Shown: positions 45,348-54,854 of the stretch, in pieces
Layout: each line of letters begins with the position of its first letter
Numbering within the stretch: position 1 is the first letter of the stretch
Source: Picosynechococcus sp. PCC 7003
GTDB lineage: Bacteria; Cyanobacteriota; Cyanobacteriia; Cyanobacteriales; MRBY01
Reading direction: 5' to 3'
DNA: 64,000 nucleotides
Assembly: GCF_001693255.1 (NCBI RefSeq)
Contig: NZ_CP016474.1
Location: forward strand, 2,746,661 to 2,810,660
Notes under the pieces: generated by a model
Seen by the model: only the letters and a program-made list of their open reading frames with translations
Databases searched by the model: none
What the model was told of the DNA's origin: nothing
Position numbers and translations under genes: made by a program

Positions 45348-45384
45348 GGCACATTTTTTTTACTGCCCAATTAGACCACCGAGG

Positions 45385-45409
45385 CGTCTCCCGTGGGGGG
45401 ACGTTTTTT
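45385..45409 (+). terminator. Rho-independent terminator after petP
   Basis: CGTCTCCC pairs with GGGGGACG (one G-T pair) around a 3-nt loop and is followed by six T residues. Confidence 0.82.
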
Positions 45410-45505
45410 GTCGGTGTACTAAAGCCAAAATTTCACCACAAACCCAGAATAATTTACCCAACGCCTGAAACTTTTTTGCGGCACAATGGTCATCAAAGAC
45501 GATCT

Positions 45506-45901
45506 ATGCGCAACTCCATTGCCGATAAGCTAATGAAAAAACCTGCTCTACTAACTCTCATCTGTGGTTTTAGTGTCGCGATCGCCAGTGTGCCCGCCGC
45601 GCCTAGCCAGGCCCAAACTGCCAACGATCTCGAAGGAAACTATCAACAAAGCGAAAATTCCTCCCTCTATGGCAACACGGACGGCTTCAATCCCTACGAT
45701 TTGATCCACATGATGCGCCTAGGCAATAAGGATCCAGAACAATTCCGGGAGAGCACAAACTCTAACCTTAATAATGCGGCCGCCGATTATCGCTCCCGAC
45801 TGCAGGAATATTGGCGTCAGAAAAAACAAGCCGAAACCTCCGCAGCCAACGGCACCCCGGAAGACGGTTCGATTATCACCCCCACAGAAACCTTCGAGTA
45901 A
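45506..45901 (+). CDS. Exported conserved protein of unknown function
   Basis: 131 residues from ATG 45506; ATG 45533 (MKKPALLTLICGFSVAIAS) is also possible. The signal peptide ends near APSQAQTAND. The mature part is Asn/Gln-rich with FNPYDLIHMMRLGNKDPEQF and a charged helix (YRSRLQEYWRQKKQAE). No family with known function is recognised. The 260 bp that follow contain no convincing gene. Confidence 0.65.
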   Translation: MRNSIADKLMKKPALLTLICGFSVAIASVPAAPSQAQTANDLEGNYQQSENSSLYGNTDGFNPYDLIHMMRLGNKDPEQFRESTNSNLNNAAADYRSRLQEYWRQKKQAETSAANGTPEDGSIITPTETFE

Positions 45902-46168
45902 GACCGGCTTTTGTGGCCTCAGCCCATGGCAGTTTCGTTTCCCATAGATATAGATTCTTGATGACAATTCTGGAACGTCTATGGGATTTTTATTGGGGAA
46001 ATTTTCATCTGACGATTATCGTTTCATTGCGGCGATCGCCAATCCCCAGGCCACTAACCCTACAATGCGATAAAGCAGACTCGATACTCATAAAACTCAT
46101 AAAGTTCATATTCGCCATGTCATGGGTCAAAGCCTTGGCCCAGTCACAGCCTCAGGAGGAATACCATT

Positions 46169-47020
46169 TTGAAACGAATGGATGCGGGAGAATTATTAGA
46201 ACGCTATGCGGCCGGAGAACGGGATTTTCGGGAAGTAGACCTCGAAGGGGCGTTCTTGGGGGGCAGCAACTTTGACGGGATTAATCTACGGGAAAGCCAT
46301 TTGTCTCGAATTGTGTTCACGGGGGCATCCCTTAAGCAGGCGAATTTCCGGGAAGCAGATCTCACCAACAGCAACCTCCAAGCGAATCTCAGCGAAGCAA
46401 ATTTGATTTCCTGTGATCTGACCGACGCGAATTTAACCACCGCCCAACTCACCTATGGGGGACTCCGGGCGGCCAATTTAACCAACGCTCAACTTGTCTC
46501 AGCGGATCTCAGTTGTGCCACCCTCAACGAGGCGGTTTTACGGGAAGCCAATCTCACCAACGCGATCTTAACGGATGCATTCATTGGGCGGGCGAACTTG
46601 ACCCAGGCAAACTTGGAAGGAGCAAACCTCGCCAATGCAAACCTGACGAGTACCATCTTGATCGGTGCCAATTTAAAGGGAGCCAATCTTTCCCACGCGA
46701 TTATGCACGGGGTCAATGCCACCGGGGCGATCGCCGACCATGCAGACTTTAGCCAGGCGAAACTTAATAGCGCTAACTTTACCAACGTTAAACTGCGCCA
46801 TGCGGTACTCCGGAAGGTACAAATGGCCTGGACGACCATGCGCGGGGCCGATCTCAGTGATGCCCAACTCTTCCGCAGTAAACTCTATTGGTCAAATTTT
46901 ACCAGTGCGAACCTTAGCCGGGCTGTGCTGTTGGATGCGACGGTGGATCAGGTAAATTTCCACAACGCAATTTTTGATGGGACAATTCTCCCTGAAGGTC
47001 TTGATGTGGTGAATAAGTGA
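46169..47020 (+). CDS. Pentapeptide-repeat protein
   Basis: 283 residues. An N-terminal stretch MKRMDAGELLERYAAGERDF is followed by about 45 A(D/N)LxX repeats that form a right-handed quadrilateral beta helix (for example ANLTQANLEGANLANANLTS). TTG 46169 is the preferred start: AGGAGGA lies 8 bases before it, but 17 bases before the next ATG (46178). Such proteins are plentiful in cyanobacteria; targets are mostly unknown. The next gene starts inside its stop codon (GTGA). Confidence 0.85.
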   Translation: MKRMDAGELLERYAAGERDFREVDLEGAFLGGSNFDGINLRESHLSRIVFTGASLKQANFREADLTNSNLQANLSEANLISCDLTDANLTTAQLTYGGLRAANLTNAQLVSADLSCATLNEAVLREANLTNAILTDAFIGRANLTQANLEGANLANANLTSTILIGANLKGANLSHAIMHGVNATGAIADHADFSQAKLNSANFTNVKLRHAVLRKVQMAWTTMRGADLSDAQLFRSKLYWSNFTSANLSRAVLLDATVDQVNFHNAIFDGTILPEGLDVVNK

Positions 47021-47775
47021 AATTTGCGGGGATTGACTTTGGCTGGACTTCTGGTGCCAGCGGCCTATGTTGTTTAGAACTTGGGCAACAACAGCTCACG
47101 ATTCAACACTTTGGGCTAATCCTTGATCCTGGCGAAATTGTGGCTTGGGTCGCCCAACTGCTCCCGCAGGAAACAATGGGTCTGGTGGCAGTGGATGCGC
47201 CGACGATTATCCCCAATGAAACGGGAACACGTCTCCCGGATCGTCTCACTCACAAATATTTCGGTAAGTACCATGCGGGCTGTTATCCAGCGAATTTAAA
47301 CCGTCCTTTTGCGCCCCGCACCACCCAATTGGGCTTTGATCTTGAAGCGTTAGGTTTTTCCCATGCTCCGGCAATAGAACCCCAAAAACTAGGCCGTTAC
47401 CAGATCGAGGTGTTTCCCCATCCGGCGATGGTGCGTCTATTTCAGCTTGAGCGAATTATTAAATACAAAAAAGGAAAGTTAGGCGATCGCCGCCAAGAAT
47501 TACTGCGCTTGGTGGGCCTCATTAAAACGGTATTGACGACCCTAGAGCCACAACTGACCCTGAACGATCTCTGGACAGATTTAATTACCCCCATCGCCAC
47601 GGCCAAAGGTAGCGACCTTAAGGAAATCGAAGACCGCATTGATGCCCTCGTTTGTGCCTATGTGGGGGCCTACTGGTGGTACTGGGGCGCAGCAAAAAAC
47701 CAAACCCTCGGCGATCGCCACTCCGGTTACATTATCGTCCCAGCACCTGTTACGATGGGTGATCAGCAATCATAA
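47017..47775 (+). CDS. DUF429 protein
   Basis: 252 residues, starting at GTG 47017, which overlaps the upstream stop by 4 bp. The RNase H-like fold opens with FAGIDFGWTSGASGLCCLEL, then LVAVDAPTIIPNETGTRLPD, IEVFPHPAMVRLFQL and KEIEDRIDALVCAYVGAYWW. These acidic blocks suggest a nuclease- or kinase-like site. The family has no agreed function. It is translationally coupled to the pentapeptide protein. Confidence 0.8.
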   Translation: MKFAGIDFGWTSGASGLCCLELGQQQLTIQHFGLILDPGEIVAWVAQLLPQETMGLVAVDAPTIIPNETGTRLPDRLTHKYFGKYHAGCYPANLNRPFAPRTTQLGFDLEALGFSHAPAIEPQKLGRYQIEVFPHPAMVRLFQLERIIKYKKGKLGDRRQELLRLVGLIKTVLTTLEPQLTLNDLWTDLITPIATAKGSDLKEIEDRIDALVCAYVGAYWWYWGAAKNQTLGDRHSGYIIVPAPVTMGDQQS

Positions 47776-47829
47776 ATTGTGAATTTTTAAAATAAAAAAT
47801 TACGTTCCCTTACAAAAGTTTCTATTGAT

Positions 47830-48912
47830 ATGACAGTAACGGCTGACGCTCCTCCCCAAGAAAAAGTAAAACGTCGTGTGGTGTTCCCCTTTACGGCGGT
47901 AATCGGCCAAGATGAAATGAAACTGGCCCTCAAACTCAACATCATCGACCCCAAAATCGGCGGCGTGATGATCATGGGCGATCGCGGCACCGGAAAATCC
48001 ACCACCATCCGCGCTTTAGCCGATCTCCTGCCTGAAATCGAAGTCGTCGCTAATGATCCCTTTAACAGCGACCCTACAAACCCCGAACTCATGGGCGATG
48101 AAGTGCGGCAAAAACTCGAAAACAACGAACCCATCGAGATCGCCCGCAAAAAAGTCCCCATGATTGACCTGCCCCTTGGCGCAACGGAAGACCGGGTCTG
48201 CGGTACCATCGACATCGAAAAAGCTCTTTCTGAAGGGGTGAAAGCTTTTGAACCCGGCCTGTTGGCGAAAGCAAACCGGGGTGTCCTCTATGTGGACGAA
48301 GTTAACCTCCTTGATGACCACCTCGTAGACGTGCTCCTCGACTCTGCCGCTGGCGGTTGGAATACCGTCGAACGGGAAGGGATCTCCATTCGTCACCCTG
48401 CCAACTTTGTCCTTGTCGGTTCTGGGAACCCCGAAGAAGGGGAACTACGCCCTCAACTCCTCGACCGCTTTGGGATGCACGCCGAGATCCGCACCGAACG
48501 CAACCCCGAACAGCGCGTTGAAATTGTGGAACGGCGCTCTGCCTTCGACCAAAACCCCACAGACTTTTTGCAGCAGTACGACGCTGAACAGAAAGCAGAA
48601 CAGGAACGCCTCGTCCGCGCCCAACAACTATTACCCCAAGTCACCATTGATCGGGAACTGAAGGTGAAAATCTCCGAAGTTTGTTCCGAAGCCGATGTGG
48701 ATGGTCTGCGGGGTGATATCGTCACTAACCGCGCCGCCAAGGCCCTTGCCGCCTACGAAGGTCGCACTGAAGTGACCGTGGATGATATTCGCCGGGTCGT
48801 CACCCTTTGTTTGCGGCATCGTCTGCGGAAGGATCCCCTTGAGTCTATTGACTCCGGCTACAAGGTGCAAAAAATTGTCGCCCGTGTCTTTGGCCTAGAA
48901 GACGACGAGTAA
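47830..48912 (+). CDS. chlI: Magnesium chelatase ATPase subunit ChlI
   Basis: 360 residues. With ChlD and ChlH it inserts Mg2+ into protoporphyrin IX, the first committed step of chlorophyll synthesis. The AAA+ core has P-loop [16 protein letters not shown], Walker [15 protein letters not shown], sensor [15 protein letters not shown] and Arg finger region [15 protein letters not shown]. The C-terminal helical lid follows ([14 protein letters not shown]). Length is typical, and a terminator closes it. Confidence 0.97.
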   Translation: MTVTADAPPQEKVKRRVVFPFTAVIGQDEMKLALKLNIIDPKIGGVMIMGDRGTGKSTTIRALADLLPEIEVVANDPFNSDPTNPELMGDEVRQKLENNEPIEIARKKVPMIDLPLGATEDRVCGTIDIEKALSEGVKAFEPGLLAKANRGVLYVDEVNLLDDHLVDVLLDSAAGGWNTVEREGISIRHPANFVLVGSGNPEEGELRPQLLDRFGMHAEIRTERNPEQRVEIVERRSAFDQNPTDFLQQYDAEQKAEQERLVRAQQLLPQVTIDRELKVKISEVCSEADVDGLRGDIVTNRAAKALAAYEGRTEVTVDDIRRVVTLCLRHRLRKDPLESIDSGYKVQKIVARVFGLEDDE

Positions 48913-48947
48913 ATAATTTTTCCATTAAGTAACATGACATCCCCTGG

Positions 48948-48974
48948 GCTGGAGAAATTCTCTCCAGCTTTTTT
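48948..48974 (+). terminator. Rho-independent terminator after chlI
   Basis: GCTGGAGA and TCTCCAGC pair perfectly around AATTC with a T-run. It separates chlI from the convergent uvrB. Confidence 0.88.
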
Positions 48975-48979
48975 GTTCA

Positions 48980-51001
48980 CTAGTTATCGTGGTTGCCGAG
49001 TAGTTGATGGCGTAATTTTTTGATTTGATCCCGCAGGAGAGCAGCCTGTTCGAATTCGAGATTTTTGGCGGCGTCCTTCATTTCTTCTTCTAGTTGTTTG
49101 ATCACCTCGGGGATTTTTTCGAGGGGCACTGCTTCGGCGTGTTCTACGACCTGCTGCAATTGTTGGGTATTGAGACGACGGGAAATATCGAGGAAAGATA
49201 AAATTGCATTTTCGTCCCGCTTTTTGATCGGTTGGGGGGTGATGTTGTGTTTTTTGTTGTATTCGATCTGGATCTTGCGACGACGTTCCGTTTCGGCGAT
49301 CGCCTTTGCCATGCTATCGGTGAGGTTATCGGCGTAGAGAATCGCTTGACCCCGCACATGACGGGCAGCCCGCCCGATGGTTTGGATTAAGGAACGTTCC
49401 GCCCGCAGGAAACCTTCCTTGTCGGCATCCATGATCGCCACGAGGGAAACTTCCGGTAAATCGAGTCCTTCCCGGAGTAAATTCACGCCAATTAAAACAT
49501 CAAATTCCCCTTTGCGGAGGGCTTGCAAAATTTCGATGCGCTCAATGGATTTAATCTCAGAATGGAGATATTGAACCGCTACCCCTTGGTCACTGAAATA
49601 ATCCGTTAAATCCTCTGCCATGCGTTTGGTTAGAGTGGTAATTAAAACCCGTTCTTTGAGTTTTTCGCGCTGACGAATTTCCCCTAATAAATCATCCACT
49701 TGTCCTTCGGTGGGACGCACATAAATTTCAGGATCAACGACCCCAGTAGGACGGATTACCTGTTCAATTACCCGTGCTTCTGATTGTTCAATTTCCCAAT
49801 TGCCGGGGGTCGCCGAAACAAACACACATTGATTGACTTTTTGCCAAAATTCTTCAGATTTTAAGGGTCGATTATCGGCGGCACTGGGTAAGCGAAAACC
49901 ATGATCAATTAATACCTTTTTTCGGGCTTGGTCGCCGTTATACATCCCCCGAATTTGGGGCACGGTGACATGGGATTCATCAACGACTAAAAGCCAATCT
50001 TCGGGGAAATAATCGATTAAACATTCCGGGGGAGAGCCAGCTTCACGACCAGCCAAAAAACGAGAATAGTTTTCAACACCATTACAGTAACCAACTTCCT
50101 GTAATAGTTCGAGATCGTAGCTGGTGCGTTGCTTTAACCGTTGGGCTTCGAGGAGTTTATTTTCTGCTTCTAAAAAAGTGAGTTGTTGAGCGAGTTCAGT
50201 TTTAATTTGTTCGCAGGCGATCGCCAACTGTTCTTGGGGCGTAACAAAGTGACGCGCTGGATAAATATTGATTTGATCAAGGCTTTGCAAAATTTCCCCA
50301 GTGGTAGGATCTAACAGGCGAATCGCATCAATTTCATCGCCGAAAAATTCGACGCGAATCACCCGATCTTCATAGGCGGGCACAATTTCTAAAATATCCC
50401 CTTTCACCCGAAAATTGCCGCGCCTTAAATCCGTATCATTACGGTTATATTGCACGGTCACAAGTTGCCGCAGTACCGCCCGTTGATCGAGTTCTTCACC
50501 TACTTTTAGAGAAAGAGCCGCCTTTAAATATTCGCTCGGAATTCCTAACCCGTAAATGCAACTAATGGAAGCCACCACAATCACATCTTTGCGTTCAAAG
50601 AGCGATCGCGTGGCGGAGTGGCGCAACATATCAATCTCATCATTGATCGAAGCGGTTTTTTCAATATAGGTATCGGTGACAGGAATGTAGGCTTCCGGTT
50701 GGTAGTAGTCGTAATAACTAATGAAATATTCCACGGCGTTGTCGGGGAAAAATTGCCGTAACTCGTTACAAAGCTGGGCTGCGAGGGTTTTGTTGTGCGC
50801 CAAAACGAGGGTGGGTTTCTGCATCTGGGCGATCACCGCCGCCATCGTAAAGGTTTTGCCTGTGCCCGTCGCCCCCAATAGGGTCTGATATTTGGCTTGG
50901 GATTCTAAGGATTTGACCAGTTTGGCGATCGCCCGGGGTTGATCGCCGGTGGGGGTAAAAGGGGCGTGGAGACGAAACAAAACATTACTCCCGTTAGACA
51001 T
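48980..51001 (-). CDS. uvrB: Excinuclease ABC subunit B
   Basis: 673 residues. UvrB verifies DNA damage after UvrA and prepares incision by UvrC. Helicase motifs: P-loop [14 protein letters not shown] (about 42-55), beta-hairpin region [34 protein letters not shown], and motif [17 protein letters not shown]. The C-terminal UVR domain that contacts UvrC is present ([20 protein letters not shown]). Length is standard. Confidence 0.97.
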   Translation of the reverse strand: MSNGSNVLFRLHAPFTPTGDQPRAIAKLVKSLESQAKYQTLLGATGTGKTFTMAAVIAQMQKPTLVLAHNKTLAAQLCNELRQFFPDNAVEYFISYYDYYQPEAYIPVTDTYIEKTASINDEIDMLRHSATRSLFERKDVIVVASISCIYGLGIPSEYLKAALSLKVGEELDQRAVLRQLVTVQYNRNDTDLRRGNFRVKGDILEIVPAYEDRVIRVEFFGDEIDAIRLLDPTTGEILQSLDQINIYPARHFVTPQEQLAIACEQIKTELAQQLTFLEAENKLLEAQRLKQRTSYDLELLQEVGYCNGVENYSRFLAGREAGSPPECLIDYFPEDWLLVVDESHVTVPQIRGMYNGDQARKKVLIDHGFRLPSAADNRPLKSEEFWQKVNQCVFVSATPGNWEIEQSEARVIEQVIRPTGVVDPEIYVRPTEGQVDDLLGEIRQREKLKERVLITTLTKRMAEDLTDYFSDQGVAVQYLHSEIKSIERIEILQALRKGEFDVLIGVNLLREGLDLPEVSLVAIMDADKEGFLRAERSLIQTIGRAARHVRGQAILYADNLTDSMAKAIAETERRRKIQIEYNKKHNITPQPIKKRDENAILSFLDISRRLNTQQLQQVVEHAEAVPLEKIPEVIKQLEEEMKDAAKNLEFEQAALLRDQIKKLRHQLLGNHDN

Positions 51002-51193
51002 AACTTAATTTAATGGGATACTTTAGAAACAATGTTGCGAATTTATGACAAAGTGTGTCTAAGATCAGCAAGGAATCTTTGTCCCATCATTTGGGATAAT
51101 TGAAGTAAAGTAACGAAAAAATTCTTAAAACATAATCCTACTCAAAATTTTGATTCAGTAGGTGTTGGCTCAGATACCTCAAGGAGAAATCCC

Positions 51194-51562
51194 ATGACCA
51201 CCGAAAATTCGACTCCCACGAACGATAGCACAACTAAAAGTCCCACCCGTTCCCGCAGCACGGCGAAAAAAGACGAGGTGGTTGCCCTCTCTGTGAAAGA
51301 GCCGACCAAGTTGGGTCTGCCCAATAATCGTCCCATTGAACCCAGCCATCTCAAGGTGATGCATACCTACCGTTCCTCTGGTGCGGATCGCCCGGTGACC
51401 GCTGGCACGATGGAAATTTCTAGCACCATGACCGTTTCTGGTAATCGCCCGATTATGGCCAGCCATCTCCATGTCAGCGACACCATTGTGATTATGGGCA
51501 ATCGCCCTGTCGCCCCCAATGAAACCGATGATATGGCTACTTTGATCGGCTACCTCGACTAA
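51194..51562 (+). CDS. Small protein with three NRP-type repeats
   Basis: 122 residues. A Ser/Thr/Lys-rich N-terminus (to about 35) is followed by three related units: NNRPIEPSHLKVMHTY, GNRPIMASHLHVSDTI and GNRPVAPNETDD, joined by short beta-like segments (GTMEISSTMTV, IVIMG). The repeat suggests a small beta-solenoid. AAGGAGAAAT lies before the start, and the gene ends at a clear terminator. I recognise only a conserved cyanobacterial type with no known function. Confidence 0.7.
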   Translation: MTTENSTPTNDSTTKSPTRSRSTAKKDEVVALSVKEPTKLGLPNNRPIEPSHLKVMHTYRSSGADRPVTAGTMEISSTMTVSGNRPIMASHLHVSDTIVIMGNRPVAPNETDDMATLIGYLD

Positions 51563-51603
51563 TTCTCAAAAGTGGCGATAGAGTGGCGATCGCCAAACCA
51601 TTT

Positions 51604-51626
51604 CCCCTATTACCTAGGGGTTTTTT
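51604..51626 (+). terminator. Rho-independent terminator
   Basis: CCCCTA and TAGGGG pair around TTACC, followed by six T residues, after the NRP-repeat gene. Confidence 0.82.
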
Positions 51627-51636
51627 GTGGGAAATT

Positions 51637-52098
51637 TTAACGGAGAGGCTTGACCATCCGGTAGTTTGTCAATGTTTGTTGGTGGCGTTGAACCTGTTGC
51701 TCTTGGAGAATCCGAAACCCCAGGGCTGCAAAAAAAGGTTTCGCGGTAATGCTGGCTTCGACGGTTAATGTGACGAGTTGCAGCTGTTCTGCTTGGGCGA
51801 GCAGTGTTTGATAGAGTTGGCGACCAATGCCTCGCCGTTGGTGATCCTTGTGGCAATAGAAACAGCCAATGTGACCCGCTGGCGAAAGTTCCGCAAACCC
51901 AAGGATTTGTTCATCCTCTTCGGCAACGTAGGTAAAGCAAGCATGACAACGGGTTTCCCAATCACGAAAATATAGGTCATCCGGCGCCCAGGCTCGCAGT
52001 TGGGCCGGGGAGTAGTCTTGAGCATTTACGGTATGGACGGTGTCGTGGAATAGTTGGGCGATCGCCAGAATATCCTGAGTTTGAAACGGACGAATCAT
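51637..52098 (-). CDS. GNAT-family N-acetyltransferase
   Basis: 153 residues from ATG 52098 (MIRPFQTQDILAIAQLFHDT); two more codons upstream also begin with ATG. The acetyl-CoA binding loop is CHKDHQRRGIGRQLYQTLLA, followed by TLTVEASITAKPFFAALGF, the usual GNAT motif A and B. The substrate is unknown. Members of this type are often annotated as PhnO/ElaA-like or of undefined specificity. It is a single-gene unit. Confidence 0.88.
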   Translation of the reverse strand: MIRPFQTQDILAIAQLFHDTVHTVNAQDYSPAQLRAWAPDDLYFRDWETRCHACFTYVAEEDEQILGFAELSPAGHIGCFYCHKDHQRRGIGRQLYQTLLAQAEQLQLVTLTVEASITAKPFFAALGFRILQEQQVQRHQQTLTNYRMVKPLR

Positions 52099-52257
52099 AA
52101 CCATAAAAACCCTTGAGACATTTTGGAGAAATGGAAAAATTCTTAGAATTGCTGCCGACTAAGCTCCCTCAGTATTGATCAAAAAGCCCGTCTCTCTTCC
52201 AGCAAATCCCAAGAAACATTAGATAAAATTGCAGAAAGCCCTTAACCGAAACTACTG

Positions 52258-52461
52258 ATGAATAATCTGCAATACATTTGCGATGATACTGGACAGACCC
52301 TTGCTGTTGTCGTACCGATCCAAGTTTGGCAAGACCTCATGGCAGACAATGAAACTGCTTATCTTTTGAGTAGTGATGCTATGAAACAAAGGCTATTCGC
52401 CGCCAAAAACCCCACTACTGGTATTTCCCTCGACGCAGCCCGTGAAAAACTTGGAATTTGA
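52258..52461 (+). CDS. Type II antitoxin (RelB/YefM-like), partner of a broken toxin gene
   Basis: 67 residues: MNNLQYICDDTGQTLAVVVP at the start and YLLSSDAMKQRLFAAKNPTT near the end. This has the short N-terminal DNA-binding and C-terminal toxin-binding layout of YefM/Axe-type antitoxins. The toxin frame starts inside its last codons. Because the toxin is interrupted, this gene may now act only as a repressor or as immunity against an outside toxin. Confidence 0.72.
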   Translation: MNNLQYICDDTGQTLAVVVPIQVWQDLMADNETAYLLSSDAMKQRLFAAKNPTTGISLDAAREKLGI

Positions 52462-52705
52462 TCCCCATGCCTTTGAAGATTTAGCCTAGTGGGTCGATAA
52501 AGATCGTAAGAAAGCCCGCAAAATCATCAAGCTTATCCAAGAAATTCAGCGAAATCCTTTCACTGGTACAGGCAAGCCCGAACCCCTCAAACATGAACTT
52601 GCAGGTTGTTGGTCTCGTTGCATTGACCAAGAACACCGCCTTGTTTACGAAGTCTTCGACGACAAAATCAGAATCCTTGCCTGTCGCTTTCACTACGACC
52701 GATAA
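52442..52705 (+). pseudogene. YoeB/Txe-type toxin gene with premature stop
   Basis: From GTG 52442 the frame reads VKNLEFDPHAFEDLA, then TAG (52487-52489), then continues [19 protein letters not shown] up to FHYDR and TAA. The full 87-codon product matches the YoeB fold: [20 protein letters not shown], then [15 protein letters not shown] and the C-terminal CRFHYDR with the catalytic His and Tyr. Only one codon is damaged and no shift is present, so the loss is recent or the stop is suppressed. No start codon follows to give a shorter active protein. Confidence 0.85.
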
Positions 52706-52706
52706 C

Positions 52707-52746
52707 TTAAAACTGTCGCCGACTGAAAATAAAAATGGCGATCGCC
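52707..52746. repeat. 40-bp direct repeat, left copy (island boundary)
   Basis: It matches 55548-55587 at 38 of 40 positions. Read on the minus strand it encodes AIAIFIFSRRQF and a stop, the exact C-terminus of the ABC permease whose complete gene ends at the right copy. It is therefore a duplicated gene end, not chance similarity. Confidence 0.85.
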
Positions 52747-52846
52747 GTTCGTTTTTTCTCTGTCTGGGCATGGGGGCGATCGCCGGACCTAAAAAGGCTT
52801 GATAAACTTAAAGCATCATCAAACAAGTTTTTGGAAGGGAGGGGTT

Positions 52847-53458
52847 ATGACAACGTTACAGGTGCAAAGTGTAGCATCGCCCTTTGTGGTAGATTTGTCG
52901 GCGATTATGCCCCAACTGAAGATGAGTGATGCGCAATTTTATGAGTTTTGTCGGACAAATCGAGACCTCCGCATTGAACGAACAGCGACGGGGGAAGTAA
53001 TTGTTATGCCACCTGCTTTTTCGGATACGGGCAATCGAAATGCCAAGTTGCTTTATCAAGTAATGGCTTGGGCAGAGCAAGACGGCACGGGAGAAACGTT
53101 TGATTCGAGTGCGGGGTTTACTTTGCCGAATGGTTCCACCAAATCGCCGGATGTGTCGTGGATTCGCTTAGAGCGTTGGAATCAGTTATCGACTGAAGAA
53201 AAAGCATCTTTTGCACCCATTTGTCCCGATTTTGTGATTGAGTTACGGTCAGCGAGTGACTCGTTGAAAAGATTACAAGAGAAAATGACGGAATACATTG
53301 AAAATGGGGTGCGTTTAGGCGTTCTCATTGATCGAAAAAATCAGACGGTTCATCTCTATCGCCCGAATCAATCGCCACAAATTTTGGAAAATCCAGAGGT
53401 TGTCAGTTGTGAGCCAGAGCTTCAAGGTTTAGTCCTCAAAATGGCGCGTATTTGGTGA
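52847..53458 (+). CDS. Uma2-family (DUF820) endonuclease-like protein
   Basis: 203 residues from ATG 52847, with GGGAGGGG just upstream. The PD-(D/E)XK-like core has LRIERTATGEVIVMPPAFSD, STKSPDVSWIRLERW and CPDFVIELRSASDSL, then LGVLIDRKNQTVHLY. Uma2 proteins are very common in cyanobacteria, often in accessory regions, and are thought to be nucleases linked to mobile DNA. The acidic Asp and Glu positions are kept; the usual last Lys is not obvious. Confidence 0.88.
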   Translation: MTTLQVQSVASPFVVDLSAIMPQLKMSDAQFYEFCRTNRDLRIERTATGEVIVMPPAFSDTGNRNAKLLYQVMAWAEQDGTGETFDSSAGFTLPNGSTKSPDVSWIRLERWNQLSTEEKASFAPICPDFVIELRSASDSLKRLQEKMTEYIENGVRLGVLIDRKNQTVHLYRPNQSPQILENPEVVSCEPELQGLVLKMARIW

Positions 53459-53512
53459 ATTGTTATGGCGATCGCCGAATTCCTCATACAGTTATTTATT
53501 TACACTGGATTT

Positions 53513-53833
53513 ATGGAAACATCCATCATCTTGCAAGAATCTTTAAACAAGAACAATATTGTGAATTTCTTATATCAACATGCCCAGGAGTTAAAGGATC
53601 TTGGTGTTAAGTCTTTAGCGATATTTGGCTCGGTTGCCAGGAATGAAGCAACCCAAGATAGTGATGTAGATTGTTTGGTTGAACTTGAAGAAAATGTTGG
53701 TTTTTTTGAATTTTTTCAAATTAAGAATTATCTTGAAGAAATCCTTGACCGTCCCGTAGACCTTGGTACAAAAGATGCGTTAAAAGAACATTTACGCCAG
53801 TCAGTTTTTGAGGATTTAATTCATGTCTTCTAG
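53513..53833 (+). CDS. mntA: MNT-domain nucleotidyltransferase antitoxin (MntA)
   Basis: 106 residues from ATG 53513; 16 further in-frame codons upstream are less likely. The minimal nucleotidyltransferase motif GSx10DxD is complete: GSVARNEATQDSDVD. MntA AMPylates its partner HEPN toxin and so blocks it. The gene overlaps the HEPN gene by 11 bp, the usual arrangement. It lies within the repeat-bounded island. Confidence 0.88.
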   Translation: METSIILQESLNKNNIVNFLYQHAQELKDLGVKSLAIFGSVARNEATQDSDVDCLVELEENVGFFEFFQIKNYLEEILDRPVDLGTKDALKEHLRQSVFEDLIHVF

Positions 53834-54167
53834 TAGATCTGAGCAGGCAAGAATTCAGGATATTTTAAATTCAATCACCAGCATTCAAAAACATGTTGCC
53901 AATCTGGATTTTGATGATTTTTGTGGCAATGAGACAATTCAAAAAGCAGTTCTGTATGATTTGATTGTTATTGGGGAACCCGCAAAAAATATATCGTCTG
54001 AGACCCAAGCCAAAGCTAATATTCCTTGGCATTTAATGGGTGATATGCGGAACATCATGGCCCATGAGTATTTTCAAGTCAATCTAAAAATCACTTGGTC
54101 TACGATACAAAATAATTTACCAACAGTGATTGAGCCGTTAGAAAAGTTGTTACGTAATCTTCGATAA
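53823..54167 (+). CDS. hepT: HEPN-domain toxin (HepT, DUF86)
   Basis: 114 residues. The HEPN ribonuclease motif RX4HXY is intact: RNIMAHEYF, with Arg at 76 and His at 81. The preceding DLIVIGEPAKNISSE is typical of DUF86. HepT cleaves RNA unless AMPylated at the motif Tyr by MntA, whose gene overlaps its start. Both genes look functional, so this is probably an active toxin-antitoxin pair. Confidence 0.9.
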   Translation: MSSSRSEQARIQDILNSITSIQKHVANLDFDDFCGNETIQKAVLYDLIVIGEPAKNISSETQAKANIPWHLMGDMRNIMAHEYFQVNLKITWSTIQNNLPTVIEPLEKLLRNLR

Positions 54168-54182
54168 AGAAGGATCACCACA

Positions 54183-54836
54183 GTGTTTGATAGTTACCTT
54201 TCAGAGCTTATTACCGCAGTAAAGCAGGGCAATGCCACGGAGCATACCCACCGAGCAACTTTACAGAAGTTACTGCAGTCCTTAGATAATGGGCTAACGG
54301 TTACAAATGAGCCAAAACGAATTGATTGTGGTGCGCCTGATCTTCTAATTCAAAAGGATTATCAAGAGATTGGTCATCTCGAAGCGAAGGATGTGGGCAA
54401 GTCCTTAAAGCGGGAAGAGAAGTCCCAGCAGATGAAGCGATATCTGGCGGCTCTCGGCAACTTGATTTTGACAGATTACCTAGACTTTCGTTGGTATGTG
54501 GATGGCAGGCTACAGGCGGAGGGACGTTTAGGTAAGTTAAATACGAAGGGAGAATTTAAGGCTGATGAGGAAGGACAAAAACAGGTTGAAACGATCCTTA
54601 AGGGCTTCCTTGTTGCACGGGTGACTCAGGCGAAAAACCCTAGGGATTTGGCGAAGCGGATGGCAAATCTAGCCCAACTGATTCGGGAGGCGATCGCCAC
54701 AAAACTCAAGAATGCAAAAAGTGGAGTGTTGTTTGATCAGTACAAGTCTTTTCAGCAGGTGCTAATGCGGGATTTATCGACCAAGTCCTTGAAAAACATG
54801 GCGGCTTCCCTATCCAATAAATATAAAAATCTGTGA
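54183..54836 (+). pseudogene. N-terminal nuclease fragment of a type IIG-like restriction-modification enzyme
   Basis: 217 residues from GTG 54183. The N-terminal PD-(D/E)XK domain is clear: DCGAPDLLIQKDYQEIGHLE followed by AKD. The helical section after it (RVTQAKNPRDLAKRMANLAQ) is also typical. In full enzymes a sequence like FADMYAQTIAYGLF and an adenine methyltransferase follow. Here the frame turns into LSTKSLKNMAASLSNKYKNL and stops, so methylase and specificity parts are lost. It may be a remnant, or a small stand-alone nuclease. Confidence 0.7.
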
Positions 54837-54854
54837 TTGATAGAGGATCAAAAT

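Noticed and set aside
45811-46275. 154-codon open frame after the small exported protein gene.
   Set aside because: It crosses the true gene end and the start of the pentapeptide gene in another frame, with no binding site or family match.
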